NCBI GenBank assembly: GCA_023423275.1
Contig: JAFAFW010000045.1
Location: 1-64,000 of the forward strand
Source: Pseudomonadota bacterium
GTDB taxonomy: Bacteria > Pseudomonadota > Alphaproteobacteria > Rhizobiales > Hyphomicrobiaceae
Reading direction: 5' to 3'
Length of the DNA: 64,000 nucleotides
Shown: piece by piece, positions 18,863 to 28,035 of the stretch
Layout: each line of letters opens with the position of its first letter
Position numbering within the stretch: position 1 is the stretch's first letter
Translations under genes and position numbers: made by a program
Notes under the pieces: generated by a model
The model's database searches: none
Seen by the model: the letters and a program-made list of their open reading frames with translations, nothing else
Told to the model about the DNA's origin: nothing

Positions 18863-18892
18863 CCACTAATAATAGTGGAGTATTATTGTCAA
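18863..18892 (-). promoter_or_regulatory. overlapping inverted repeats at the putative exbB promoter
   Basis: Two overlapping palindromes lie between divergent exbB and the SDR gene: CCACTA-ATAA-TAGTGG (18863-18878) and AATAATA-GTGGAG-TATTATT (18868-18887). On the minus strand a perfect TTGACA box (18887-18892) abuts them and a TATTAG sits about 15 bases on. A metal-responsive regulator of tonB-system genes (Fur, Irr or RirA type) is the obvious candidate, but the site matches none of their consensus sequences exactly as I know them. Confidence 0.5.
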
Positions 18893-18979
18893 GTTTGTAA
18901 TCCCATCTCAGGGTTGCAGAGTGCACGTTGCGACAATAATCCGGGTGTGGACAAGACACCTGCATGGAGAAAGCGTTCG

Positions 18980-19783
18980 ATGAACAGGCTGGACGGTAAG
19001 GTTGCCCTGATTACGGGTGCGGCGCGGGGGATTGGCGCCGAGACGGCACGCATGATGGTAAAGTCCGGTGCGCGTGTCATCATCGCTGACGTACTGGGCG
19101 AGCAGGGCCGTGCGACCGCCGACGGCATCACCAGGGCTGGTGGCGAGGCGATCTATGTCGATCTCGACGTTTCCGACGAGGCAGCCTGGGCATCGGCACT
19201 CGCAACGACTGCGGACAAATTCGGCAAGCTCGATGTTCTGGTGAACAACGCGGGCATGTTCCTTGCGCGCGACTTCGAGGAGGCGTCGCTGGAGGACTGG
19301 AACCGGCTGGTCGCCGTCAACATGACCGGCGTTTTTCTCGGAACAAAGCTCGCGGCGCCGATGCTGCGGGAAAGTGGACGTACGAGTCCTCATGGGAGTG
19401 CTATCGTCAATTTGTCGTCCATCGCAGGGATCGTCGGGTCCGCGCTCGATGCACTGTATTCGATGACCAAGGGTGGCGTGACGCTTTTCACGAAATCGAC
19501 AGCGATCGCATTCGGCCGGAAAGGCGACCGTATCCGCGTGAATTCCGTCCATCCGGGTGTGATCGAAACCGACATGGGAAAGAAGACGTTGGGGCGGCGC
19601 GCCGAAGTGATGCCGGGCGCGTCCTATGATGCCGCAAAGCTGGCGACACAAGGCTTGCACCCGCTCGGCCGCCTTGGCGAAGTGGACGATGTGGCGCGTG
19701 CGATCGTGTTCCTCGCCTCCGACGACGCCAAGTATATGACCGGCGCCGAACTCGTCGTCGATGGCGGGCTCACCGCTCAGTAA
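18980..19783 (+). CDS. short-chain dehydrogenase/reductase (SDR), classical type
   Basis: A 267-residue Rossmann-fold enzyme. It has the cofactor motif TGAARGIG (12-19), NNAG (89-92) and the catalytic set S147, Y160 and K164 (YSMTK), ending with GAELVVDGGLTAQ. The open frame extends far upstream, but that region overlaps exbB on the other strand. The ATG at 18980 has GGAGA nine bases upstream and gives the standard family length. D36-like placement after VIIAD suggests NAD preference. Substrate unknown; many such enzymes act on hydroxy-steroids, acyl chains or cyclic alcohols. Confidence 0.9.
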   Translation: MNRLDGKVALITGAARGIGAETARMMVKSGARVIIADVLGEQGRATADGITRAGGEAIYVDLDVSDEAAWASALATTADKFGKLDVLVNNAGMFLARDFEEASLEDWNRLVAVNMTGVFLGTKLAAPMLRESGRTSPHGSAIVNLSSIAGIVGSALDALYSMTKGGVTLFTKSTAIAFGRKGDRIRVNSVHPGVIETDMGKKTLGRRAEVMPGASYDAAKLATQGLHPLGRLGEVDDVARAIVFLASDDAKYMTGAELVVDGGLTAQ

Positions 19784-19798
19784 GGGGGCGTGCTGCGA

Positions 19799-20242
19799 TC
19801 AGGCCTCGGGGCGGATCAGTGCAAGGCCACTCTCCGTGTCATGCACCTTGCGCAAGTGAGCCGGTGACTCGGTCACGACAAGCTCGAGTGTCGGCCGTAC
19901 GCGCGCCTTTGAGAGGTGGCCTGCGAGTGTCGTGCCGTCCCTTCGACCGAGAACAAGATGGATATGCAAGGCGCGCTTGCCGTCGGGTGCAAGTGCAACA
20001 TCTCCGATGAGGGAGGCGACCTCGACCTGTTCGCTGACCGGGATGGGATGATATTTCTTTTCCTCCCAGTCGAAATACGCGAGCTCGGCGTTGCTGAATG
20101 CGCCGATGCCTGAAAACTGAGCCGCGGTCAGTTGCTCGCGGTCGGCGAAGGCCTGCATGCACTGCATGACTTCGTCGCCGGTCTGGAGCACAACGGCGAA
20201 GGTTCTCTGTCCGGCGTCTTCGTGGAGCAGCTTGCTCTGCAT
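19799..20242 (-). CDS. PPC/DUF296-domain protein
   Basis: A 147-residue single-domain protein of the PPC (DUF296) family, seen from RTFAVVLQTGDEVMQCMQAFADREQLTAAQFSGIGAFSNAELAYFD and HIHLVLGRRDGTTLAGHL. In plants this domain is fused to AT-hooks. Bacterial stand-alone versions form trimers of unknown role, some proposed to bind small ligands or metal through the conserved His residues. It is convergent with the SDR gene, with 15 bases between them. Confidence 0.85.
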   Translation of the reverse strand: MQSKLLHEDAGQRTFAVVLQTGDEVMQCMQAFADREQLTAAQFSGIGAFSNAELAYFDWEEKKYHPIPVSEQVEVASLIGDVALAPDGKRALHIHLVLGRRDGTTLAGHLSKARVRPTLELVVTESPAHLRKVHDTESGLALIRPEA

Positions 20243-20429
20243 ATCGTCCCCTCTGGCGCGGGATATCTGTTGTCACAACCGGGGGCGCAAGCGGATGGTT
20301 CCGGGAACCAGCCGGTCGGATCTGCGCTGTAAGGGGTGAATTGCGTTCCGACTTCATCTCGACCCGGCAGGCGACATGCCCCAACATGCAGAATCACGTC
20401 TCGATCAGCCGGACGAGGGGATATGCGCC

Positions 20430-22214
20430 ATGACAGGGTCGGACATGCGAACTGATCCGCGATCGCAATCCACATCCCGATCGGAGCTTTTGGATCCCCG
20501 CCACGGCGATGCCGAAGACGACGCTTCGAGCACGAAGAAGAAATCGCTGTTTGCCCTGGCCGGAAGTATGTTGGCCGAGATCAGTCTGCCCAAGTTGCTC
20601 CTTGCCTGGGTCGTGACGATCGTGCTTCCCAGCATTCTGCTGGGTTTGGCGCCTCTGGTCGCAAGCGCTTGGCTGATCTCAGTGACGGACAAGCTTTCGG
20701 CGCTCGCCGGACTATGGACCTTGCTTGCGCTGCTGGCCGTCGCTGCGATCGGTGTGCTGGGATGGCGTCCGCTGTGGCGAGAGGCGGAAACCAGCTTCTG
20801 GTCACTGAACGCCCTGGCAATCCAGCCGGCTTATGTCTTGTGCCGCGAGGGCCTGCGCCACGTGGCCGAGCGCATGTTCGATCATCATTTTACGCCCCAG
20901 CGGCGGGCCCACATGCGGGCGATCAGCGCAGCTGGCGCCGGTCTCATCCTGTGCGCCGTGGCCACGGCAGTCGCCCTCGCGGTATGGCCATCAACCCGCT
21001 GGACCGGCCTGATGGCGGATCTCTGGGATCCGTTCCGGCTGATCATGCCCGCGATTGCAAATGCGGTTTTGATCGTGTCGGCCTACATGGCGTTGGCATC
21101 GCTTGCTTGGGGAATGGCCGATGCGACCATGGATCAACCCCTCGATTTCACGGAATTCGACACCGCGGCGGAGGGGGCACGCGAATGGCGTGTTGCCCAT
21201 TTGTCGGACGTTCACGTCGTTGGTGAACGCTATGGATTCCGCATCGAAAGCGGGCGAGCCGGGCCGCGCGGCAATGATCGGTTCGAGCATGTTCTCTCCC
21301 GCCTCGAAGCCATTCACACGGCCAGTCCACTCGATCTGATCCTGATCAGCGGAGACATGACGGATGCCGGCCGTTCCGCGGAGTGGGCGGAGTTTCTCGA
21401 CGCCATGGCGCAATATCCGAACCTTGCCGCCCGCACGTTGATGCTTCCTGGCAATCATGACGTCAACATCATCGACCGGGAAAATCCGGCGCGTCTGGAT
21501 TTGCCGTTCAGCCCGGAAAAGCGCCTGCGCCAGATCCGTGTGCTATCGGCGATGGCCCTTTTTCAAGGGGACCGGGTGCGCGTTTTCGATCACGGCAGAC
21601 GCACGTTCCAGCGTTCCCTGAACGACGCACTGGAGCCGCACCGTGAGCTGATCTCGAAATTCGCCGATACCGGGGCATTCCTCTTGTCCGCAAAGCTCAA
21701 CCGTCTGTGGGACGACGTGTTCCCGATGGTCGTTCCGCCTGACGTGGACGACGGGCTCGGCGTCGTGATCCTCAACTCGAACGCCGATACGCATTTCTCA
21801 TTCACGAATGCGCTGGGCATGATTTCCGTCGAGCAGGCGCGCTGTCTTCTCGCAGTTGTCGGGGAATTTCCTCGAGCGCGCTGGATCGTGGCGCTACATC
21901 ATCACCTGATCGAATACCCTATGCCGGTCAAAGCGTTCTCTGAACGCATCGGAACTGCCCTCGTCAACGGCACGTGGTTCGTTCGCGAGTTGAAATCGAT
22001 TGGCGCGCGCGCAGTCGTGATGCACGGGCATCGCCACATCGATTGGATCGGCCACTGCGGTGCTGTCAGGATCGTGTCCGCGCCGTCGCCCGTGATGGGA
22101 GCGCTGGATGCTCAACCGACCCATTTCCTCATTCACACCCTGGCAGCCGGTGATGGCGGACGCCTTGACCTGCTGCATCCGGAGCGCATCGATCTTCCAG
22201 GGATAGAGCGATAG
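20430..22214 (+). CDS. membrane-anchored calcineurin-like metallophosphoesterase
   Basis: A 594-residue protein. Start at 20430, with GAGGGG upstream. The N-terminal half has about five hydrophobic helices (near residues 55-85, 92-112, 165-185 and 210-230). The C-terminal half carries every metallophosphoesterase motif: LSDVH (258-262), SGDMTD (about 307-312), GNHD (341-344), ALHHHLIEYP and HGHRHID. These bind two metal ions to hydrolyse phosphoesters. The domain probably faces the cytoplasm. Substrate is not predictable; UDP-diacylglucosamine, cyclic nucleotides and lipid phosphates are all used in the superfamily. Confidence 0.87.
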   Translation: MTGSDMRTDPRSQSTSRSELLDPRHGDAEDDASSTKKKSLFALAGSMLAEISLPKLLLAWVVTIVLPSILLGLAPLVASAWLISVTDKLSALAGLWTLLALLAVAAIGVLGWRPLWREAETSFWSLNALAIQPAYVLCREGLRHVAERMFDHHFTPQRRAHMRAISAAGAGLILCAVATAVALAVWPSTRWTGLMADLWDPFRLIMPAIANAVLIVSAYMALASLAWGMADATMDQPLDFTEFDTAAEGAREWRVAHLSDVHVVGERYGFRIESGRAGPRGNDRFEHVLSRLEAIHTASPLDLILISGDMTDAGRSAEWAEFLDAMAQYPNLAARTLMLPGNHDVNIIDRENPARLDLPFSPEKRLRQIRVLSAMALFQGDRVRVFDHGRRTFQRSLNDALEPHRELISKFADTGAFLLSAKLNRLWDDVFPMVVPPDVDDGLGVVILNSNADTHFSFTNALGMISVEQARCLLAVVGEFPRARWIVALHHHLIEYPMPVKAFSERIGTALVNGTWFVRELKSIGARAVVMHGHRHIDWIGHCGAVRIVSAPSPVMGALDAQPTHFLIHTLAAGDGGRLDLLHPERIDLPGIER

Positions 22215-22222
22215 CGTGTGCT

Positions 22223-22795
22223 TCAGCTTTCGTTCGCCTGCCAGGCCATATAGCCGAGCGCCGCGCCTTCGCTGATCAGCGCGATGCCGAGCAGGACGCC
22301 GAGCAACCAGACGGCAGTGACGGGAATGCTCGCCCAAAGATAAAGCGCGAGTATGATGCCGACGACACCGCTGGCGCAAACCCATCCCCAATTCGGAAAT
22401 GGCCGGATGGTCAGAGCCAGTATGACCTTTGAAATCCCTTCGACCATGAACAGGACGATCAGCAGCAGTGTGAGGGTGAGAAGCCCTTCGGCCGGGTTGC
22501 GCAAGAACAGAAGGCCGACGATCACGAACAGCGCCACGGAAATCAGTTGTAGCCAGAAATGCGGCACGTGGGTCGCACCGATCAGGCTGATCCCCTGCAC
22601 GATGCCGGCAACGATCATGAGCCAGCCCAGGAAGACGATCACGGCAACCGACGATACGACCGGATAGATCAATGCCAGGATGCCGGCGACCACCATCAGT
22701 GCGCCCTGGATCAGATACCAGAGCGAATGCCGTTTGACCGTATCGCGCATGGCCTCGCGCATGATCTGGGCGGCTTCTTCGAGCGATGTGGCCAT
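22223..22795 (-). CDS. HdeD-family (DUF308) inner-membrane protein
   Basis: A 190-residue integral membrane protein with about six hydrophobic helices arranged as DUF308 repeats (WYLIQGALMVVAGILALIYP and later GWVCASGVVGIILALYLW). E. coli HdeD contributes to acid resistance at high cell density; homologues in other phyla have no proven role. Start at 22795 (MATSLEEAAQ) with GGAG eight bases upstream. Convergent with the phosphoesterase gene. Confidence 0.85.
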   Translation of the reverse strand: MATSLEEAAQIMREAMRDTVKRHSLWYLIQGALMVVAGILALIYPVVSSVAVIVFLGWLMIVAGIVQGISLIGATHVPHFWLQLISVALFVIVGLLFLRNPAEGLLTLTLLLIVLFMVEGISKVILALTIRPFPNWGWVCASGVVGIILALYLWASIPVTAVWLLGVLLGIALISEGAALGYMAWQANES

Positions 22796-22894
22796 GACCG
22801 AACTCCATCCCGCGGATATCAAAACGTGCAACGCGAGGAGAAAGTGGTGCGTTCCGCTGGCGTTCCGGTCACCGGCTGCCAACTTGCAAAAAGG

Positions 22895-23944
22895 TTAGCG
22901 GATTTCCCTGGCATCAAGCGCGGCTGGTGGTGCATCGGCGAGCAAGTGCGCCAGCCAGTAACCGCTCGGGTGCTGCGCACAGAACGTCAGGATGGCAATG
23001 GTAATCGGAACGCCGATGAACGCGCCGAAAATACCCCAAATGAAACTCCAGAAGAAAACCGCGAAAAGAACGACGAGCGGCGACATCGAAAGCGCGCTTC
23101 CGGAAACCCGGGGCTCGATATAGCTGCCGATAATGAATTGCACGATGTTAAGGCAAACAAAGACACCGACGACCGCTTGCCATGTTCCAAGCTGGACAAT
23201 TGCAAACAGTGTCGGGAATACCGTCGCAATGAATGGCCCGATAAACGGCACGTAGTTGAGCACGAAGGCGATGACACCCCATTCGGCCGCGAACGGGAGG
23301 CCGAACGCCGTCGCCGCAAGCCATACAAACAACCCCGTCAGGATGCTCATCTGCGTGCGTACGAGCATGTATTTTCTGAATTTCGCGGCGGTTTTTGCGC
23401 TCCCGTCCCGGAGTACGCGCGCCGCGTCGCGATTGCTCAGTGTTTCGATCTTGCGCCGCATGTCGTCGACTTCGAGAAGCCCCAGAATGACGTAAACGAG
23501 GGCAATCAGCCAAAAGCTCATCGTCGTGTTCAAGAGACCGGTGACCTGCTGGACGGTTCTCAAAATCCAGGCGGTATTGAAATGCTCGGTCCACAGACCG
23601 GAGATGGATATGCCGTGCCCCTCCAGCCAGGCAACCGCTTGATTGTAAAAAACCTGAAAGCGATCTGCATCGGTCACCATTCCGCGCCCCACCCGGCCGA
23701 ACGCCCAGACGACGAGTGACATCAGCGCAAAGAAAACGACCATCGTGACCAGAACGCAGATCGCCAGCGCCAGCAGCTTCGGCATGCGTGCTTGCAGGCT
23801 TTCCTGCAACGGCCAGACGAGGGCAATGATGAAGAGCGCCAGGGCGACGGGTGCAAATACAGCGCTGGCGGCCGAAAGCCCCCAGAACAGCGCGACGGCT
23901 GCCACGATCCCGAGCATTGCCTTGAGTTGCCGATCAGAGGCCAT
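22895..23944 (-). CDS. AI-2E family (PerM/TqsA-like) transporter
   Basis: A 349-residue membrane protein of the AI-2 exporter superfamily with about seven to eight transmembrane helices. The conserved region near residues 220-300 reads FVLNYVPFIGPFIATVFPTLFAI, followed by YIEPRVSGSALSMSPLVVLFAVFFWSFIWGIFGAFIGVPI, the family signature. Start at 23944 chosen for the GGAAGG site upstream. Some members export autoinducer-2, others act as sodium/proton antiporters or in osmotic stress, so the cargo is open. Confidence 0.88.
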   Translation of the reverse strand: MASDRQLKAMLGIVAAVALFWGLSAASAVFAPVALALFIIALVWPLQESLQARMPKLLALAICVLVTMVVFFALMSLVVWAFGRVGRGMVTDADRFQVFYNQAVAWLEGHGISISGLWTEHFNTAWILRTVQQVTGLLNTTMSFWLIALVYVILGLLEVDDMRRKIETLSNRDAARVLRDGSAKTAAKFRKYMLVRTQMSILTGLFVWLAATAFGLPFAAEWGVIAFVLNYVPFIGPFIATVFPTLFAIVQLGTWQAVVGVFVCLNIVQFIIGSYIEPRVSGSALSMSPLVVLFAVFFWSFIWGIFGAFIGVPITIAILTFCAQHPSGYWLAHLLADAPPAALDAREIR

Positions 23945-24007
23945 CTGCAGACCTTCCTTATTTCGCAGCGCCGTCGTTGCGTCCCTATATATACGACGGG
24001 TTGCGGG

Positions 24008-24039
24008 GGCGTTTACTCCGGGATGGAGCTTAAAACGCC
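24008..24039. other. imperfect hairpin in the leader of the patatin gene
   Basis: GGCGTTT (24008-24014) pairs with AAACGCC (24033-24039), and inside it CTCC pairs with GGAG around a five-base loop. It ends 19 bases before the patatin ATG, so it could shape the 5' leader. No known riboswitch resembles it. Confidence 0.3.
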
Positions 24040-24058
24040 TTAGGTGTGGAAAGTCACA

Positions 24059-25102
24059 ATGCGAGCGAAAGCCGGACGCAAAACACGACGCAGCCCCGTT
24101 CGGATCGACCTCGCCCTGCAAGGCGGCGGTGCGCACGGTGCATTCACCTGGGGTGTGCTCGACAGGCTTCTCGAAGAAAGCTGGCTACGGATCGACGGAA
24201 TTTCCGGCACGTCGGCAGGCGCCATGAATGCGGCCGCGCTGGCTTTCGGCTATGCGAGAGGGGGACCGGAAGAAGCCCGTTTGGCGCTGGAGGGCTTCTG
24301 GCGAAAGGTCTCGCAGGCGGCGCTGTATAGTCCGTTTCGGCGTGGCCCGATCGACGTCCTGCTGGGGCGATGGACCCTCGACCATTCCCCGCTGTTTATG
24401 GCAATGGATATGATGGCGCGTGTGTTCTCACCCTATGATCTCAATCCGGGCGGCATAAACCCGCTGCATGATATCCTCGCCGGTGCGATCGATTTCACGC
24501 AGTTGTCGGACGGCCCGATCAAACTGTTCGTTACGGCGACCAATGTGCGCACTGGCAAGGGGCGGGTGTTTCGGAATGGTGAGCTGTCGCCCGATGTCCT
24601 TCTGGCTTCGGCATGTCTGCCGACGTTGTTTCAGGCCGTGGAGATCGATGGCGAGGCCTACTGGGACGGCGGTTACGCGGGCAACCCGACCATCACGCCG
24701 TTGGTCCGCGAATGCCAATCGCACGACACCATCCTGGTCCAGATCAATCCTGTCGAACGTCCGGGAACGCCAAAAGGCGCGCGGGACATTCTCAATCGTC
24801 TCAACGAAGTTTCATTCAATGCCGTGTTGCTGAAAGAGCTGCGCATGGTAGCGCTTCTCAACAAGATCGCGGACCCCGGAAACGATGAGGGCGCGCGCTG
24901 GGCGGCGATGCGGATCCATCGCATTGCCAGCGACCTGATGACGGAGCTGGGCTATTCCTCGAAGCTGAACGCCGAATGGGAGTTTCTGATCATGCTGCGC
25001 GACCAGGGCAGGATCGCAGCGGAAGAATTTCTCGGGGACCATGGCGACTGCCTCGGAACAAGATCGTCGCTCGATCTGGATATCCTGCTGCAAGGCGTAT
25101 GA
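24059..25102 (+). CDS. patatin-like phospholipase
   Basis: About 347 residues from the ATG at 24059 (a GTG 15 bases upstream is possible). The patatin fold is clear: oxyanion-hole GGGAHG (22-27), nucleophile elbow GTSAG with S52, and catalytic Asp in DGGYAGNP (D203). It would hydrolyse acyl esters of phospholipids. There is no signal peptide or membrane helix, so it is cytosolic. The family includes type III effectors (ExoU) but also housekeeping lipases; nothing here suggests secretion. Confidence 0.9.
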   Translation: MRAKAGRKTRRSPVRIDLALQGGGAHGAFTWGVLDRLLEESWLRIDGISGTSAGAMNAAALAFGYARGGPEEARLALEGFWRKVSQAALYSPFRRGPIDVLLGRWTLDHSPLFMAMDMMARVFSPYDLNPGGINPLHDILAGAIDFTQLSDGPIKLFVTATNVRTGKGRVFRNGELSPDVLLASACLPTLFQAVEIDGEAYWDGGYAGNPTITPLVRECQSHDTILVQINPVERPGTPKGARDILNRLNEVSFNAVLLKELRMVALLNKIADPGNDEGARWAAMRIHRIASDLMTELGYSSKLNAEWEFLIMLRDQGRIAAEEFLGDHGDCLGTRSSLDLDILLQGV

Positions 25103-25115
25103 ATAGGCTGCCGCC

Positions 25116-25607
25116 CTAACGCCCCCACAGCTCGCACGCCGCCAGCGTGAACAGCACCGAGGCGGCCGCACAGGCCACGGTGCGCACGTGATTCCAGCGG
25201 GTCCACACGTCGAGATATTTCGACCAGACGGTGGCCGCACCCGCATCGGCCGGGTTCGTTGCCGCAAGCGTGTTGTTCAGCGGAACATTCCAGACGATCG
25301 TCACGATAATGCAGCCGGCGATATAAAGCACGGCGGCGGCGATCAGATAGCCGCTGCCCCGGGCCAGCCCGTCGAAGAGTGCAGTGCCGGCAAGGATCAG
25401 CCCGATCAGTGCCGTGCCGAAGAATGGAACGAAAAACCAGGGATTGAGGATCACCTGGTTGATCGTCTGCATGGCGGCGATGCCTTGCGGCGCAGGAAGC
25501 CGTCCGAACGACTTCATGATCACGACGGAGAAGACGAAAAACAGACCCGCCATCAGGCCGGCGCCAAGCGAGGCGGATAGCGTCAATATGAGCTGCAACA
25601 TAGGCAT
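25116..25607 (-). CDS. DUF1772 (anthrone-oxygenase-like) membrane protein
   Basis: A 163-residue protein with four hydrophobic helices, starting MPMLQLILTLSASLGAGLMAGLFFVFSVVIMKSFGRLP. The invariant NPWFF..F...LIG and WNVPLNNTL segments place it in DUF1772. Fungal relatives are anthrone oxygenases; the role of bacterial members is unknown. Next to a VOC-family protein gene on the same strand, separated by 25 bases, perhaps co-transcribed. Confidence 0.82.
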   Translation of the reverse strand: MPMLQLILTLSASLGAGLMAGLFFVFSVVIMKSFGRLPAPQGIAAMQTINQVILNPWFFVPFFGTALIGLILAGTALFDGLARGSGYLIAAAVLYIAGCIIVTIVWNVPLNNTLAATNPADAGAATVWSKYLDVWTRWNHVRTVACAAASVLFTLAACELWGR

Positions 25608-25632
25608 CGCGTTTCCGCCTCTGCGAGGATGA

Positions 25633-26052
25633 TCACGCGTCCGGCTGCGCCATGGACCACATGACGCCGAACGGGTCGCGAAGCTGACCGTAGCGATCGC
25701 CCCAGAACATCTTCTGAAGCGGCAGCACAATCTCAGCCCCGGCATCGACGGCACGTTTCCACCAAGCATCCACGTCATCGACCTTCAGGTGCAAGGTATA
25801 ACCCGCAGGGTCCTGGTGAGCATGGCCGTGCTCGGGATAAAAGTCGCACAGCATCAGGGAACCGCCGTTGACATGCAGATGGACGTGCATGGTGCGGCCC
25901 TTTTCATCCGGTGGCTGGCGGAACACTTCGCGTGCTCCGAAGGCTTTTCCGTAAAACTCGGCTGCCGCGATGGCCCCGTTCACCGAGAGATATGGGACGA
26001 CGCCACCAAGAACGTCGGGCTGTTCGGTGGGCGCAGATGATGTACTCGCCAT
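25633..26052 (-). CDS. VOC-superfamily protein (PhnB/glyoxalase-like)
   Basis: A 139-residue protein with the two beta-alpha-beta-beta-beta modules of the vicinal oxygen chelate fold: VVPYLSVNGAIAAAEFYGKAFGA, then LHVNGGSLMLCDFYPEHG and the second half YTLHLKVDDVDAWWKRAVDAGAEIVLP, ending GDRYGQLRDPFGVMWSM. PhnB-type members have lost canonical metal ligands and have no proven activity. Start at 26052 with a strong GGAGGA site. Confidence 0.85.
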   Translation of the reverse strand: MASTSSAPTEQPDVLGGVVPYLSVNGAIAAAEFYGKAFGAREVFRQPPDEKGRTMHVHLHVNGGSLMLCDFYPEHGHAHQDPAGYTLHLKVDDVDAWWKRAVDAGAEIVLPLQKMFWGDRYGQLRDPFGVMWSMAQPDA

Positions 26053-26236
26053 AGGGCATCCTCCGGTTGACATGTGCTTCCGATCGGGTGCCGGAGCTCC
26101 TTGCCACAACGCGACTGGAACTTCGACTGGCCCAAGGACGCCGCAGACCATGCGGTGGCCGACATTCGGGAGATAATTTTTTTAGTGCGGCGGATTTGTG
26201 CCGGATGGGACTTGGCGGGAGAGGCCGGCGCCTCGA

Positions 26237-27955
26237 CTATTGCCCGTTTGCATCACGCGATGCGGATCGCCAATGGGCAACCGCCAGTTCCGGTGTCGAG
26301 GCATACCGCACCAGGGGTTTGCGCAGTCCGGCTACAAGGAGCGTTCGGCGCACCCTCTTGTTTGCCCCCGCGAAGTAGACCTGCGTGCCAGAGTGACAGA
26401 GTTTGTGCGCAAACCCTTCAAGCACTTTGGCGGCAGAACTGTCGACGAGCGGCACGTCGGAAAAATCGAGCACGAAGAGCTTTGGATGCTCGCCGATACG
26501 ATCAAGGGCATTGCTGACAGCGGATGCAGCACCGAAGAAAAAGGCGCCGGATATCCGATACAGGACGATATCGTCGTTGAACCTCTGCGGATCGTAACTG
26601 GTCCGGGCCGTGCCGACGGTGTCGGCCTCGTCCTCCATCACGACGCGTTGCCCGGTTTCGACTTCGACCGCCTCGGCCATGCGATGGAGGAAGACGAACG
26701 CGCCAAGGGTGACGCCAACGCCGATGGCAATGGTCAGGTCTTCGAAGATCGTCAGCAGGAAGGTCGCCAGCAGCACCGCGGCATCCGCCCAGGACGACCG
26801 CAAGAGGCTCCAGAACTCTTCCTTCTCGGCCATGTTCCAGGCCACGATGGCGAGAACGCCGCCAAGGCTCGCGAGCGGGATGTAGGCCGCCAAAGGCGCC
26901 GCGACGAGCATGAACAACAGAATATACAACGCATGCATGATACCAGAGATTGGCCCGCACGCGCCGGAGCGGACGTTGGTCGCCGTACGGGCGATGGTTC
27001 CCGTGACGCACATTCCGCCGAACGTCACCGCGGCGATGTTGGCGGTGCCCTGGGCAACCAGCTCGCAGTTCGAACGATGCTTCCGGCCCGTCATGCCATC
27101 CGCAACGACGGCCGAAAGCAGAGATTCGATCGCGCCCAGCAAGGCAATCGCGATTGCATCCGGGAACACGGCCTGGATCTTCGCAAGATCGAAGGCTGGT
27201 AGCGATGGTGCCGGCAAAGTGCGTGGAACGCCGCCGAACCGGCTGCCAATGGTGGCCACGTCGAGATTGAAAAGAAAGGTCAGCAGGGCCGTCACGCCAA
27301 CGGCGATCAGCAGTCCCGGCCATTTAGGCCGATAGCGCCGCAGGCCGAGAATGATGACGATCGCCAGTAGCGAAAGCCCGACCGTCGCCGGCCTGATGGT
27401 GTGGATGTTCTCGGCGATCGCGCCGATCTTGGGAAGCAGAGCGGCCGGTTCCTTGATGATGTGGAGGCCGAGTAATTCTTTGATCTGGCTTGCAAATATG
27501 ATGACGGCGATGCCAGCGGTGAAGCCCACGGTGACGGGAAACGGGATGTATTTGATGTATGTGCCGAGCCGGAGATAGCCGACGGCGATCATCATGACGC
27601 CCGCCATCATCGTCGCCAGGACCAATCCGTCATAGCCGTGGCGCTCGACGATGGTCGCAATGAGGACGATGAACGCACCGGCCGGCCCGCCGATCTGGAA
27701 CCGGCTGCCGCCAAGCGCTGAAATCAGGAAACCGCCGATGATCGCCGTGTAGAGCCCCTTGTCAGGGGAGAGGCCGGAGCCGATGGCGATGGCCATCGAT
27801 AGCGGCAACGCGACGATCGCGACGGTCAATCCGGCAATTGCGTCGGCCCGGAACTGTGGCCAGCCATATCCTTCACGCAGGATGGTGACGAGTTTCGGCG
27901 TGAACAGCTCTGCAAAGCTGGGGGCACTCAGCCTACGGGTCGTAGACGCGTCCAT
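26237..27955 (-). CDS. SulP-family anion transporter with STAS domain
   Basis: A 572-residue SLC26/SulP transporter. About residues 25-420 form the membrane domain; LTVAIVALPLSMAIAIGSGLSPDKGLYTAIIGGFL is the family signature. A C-terminal STAS domain spans about 440-555 (LFVLDFSDVPLVDSSAAKVLEGFAHKL). Bacterial members import sulfate, bicarbonate or dicarboxylates. The XRE-type regulator gene immediately upstream suggests local control. There is no carbonic anhydrase gene beside it, so bicarbonate transport is not specifically supported. Confidence 0.92.
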   Translation of the reverse strand: MDASTTRRLSAPSFAELFTPKLVTILREGYGWPQFRADAIAGLTVAIVALPLSMAIAIGSGLSPDKGLYTAIIGGFLISALGGSRFQIGGPAGAFIVLIATIVERHGYDGLVLATMMAGVMMIAVGYLRLGTYIKYIPFPVTVGFTAGIAVIIFASQIKELLGLHIIKEPAALLPKIGAIAENIHTIRPATVGLSLLAIVIILGLRRYRPKWPGLLIAVGVTALLTFLFNLDVATIGSRFGGVPRTLPAPSLPAFDLAKIQAVFPDAIAIALLGAIESLLSAVVADGMTGRKHRSNCELVAQGTANIAAVTFGGMCVTGTIARTATNVRSGACGPISGIMHALYILLFMLVAAPLAAYIPLASLGGVLAIVAWNMAEKEEFWSLLRSSWADAAVLLATFLLTIFEDLTIAIGVGVTLGAFVFLHRMAEAVEVETGQRVVMEDEADTVGTARTSYDPQRFNDDIVLYRISGAFFFGAASAVSNALDRIGEHPKLFVLDFSDVPLVDSSAAKVLEGFAHKLCHSGTQVYFAGANKRVRRTLLVAGLRKPLVRYASTPELAVAHWRSASRDANGQ

Positions 27956-28035
27956 GAGTCTCCGTCTCCTGGGAGAGGGAGCGGCGGTACCGTCGGCTCA
28001 TTCGTCGGCGCTCACCGTCGCGGGTCAGTCGAGAT

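Noticed and set aside
18344..18979. 212-residue N-terminal extension of the SDR frame
   Set aside because: It overlaps exbB on the other strand and its promoter; the internal ATG at 18980 has a ribosome site and gives a standard-length SDR.
22559..23719. 386-residue plus-strand frame opposite the HdeD-like and AI-2E genes
   Set aside because: Antisense to two membrane proteins with recognisable family motifs.
26170..26190. Run of seven T residues that could mark a terminator
   Set aside because: No gene ends into it in the right direction and no GC-rich stem precedes it.
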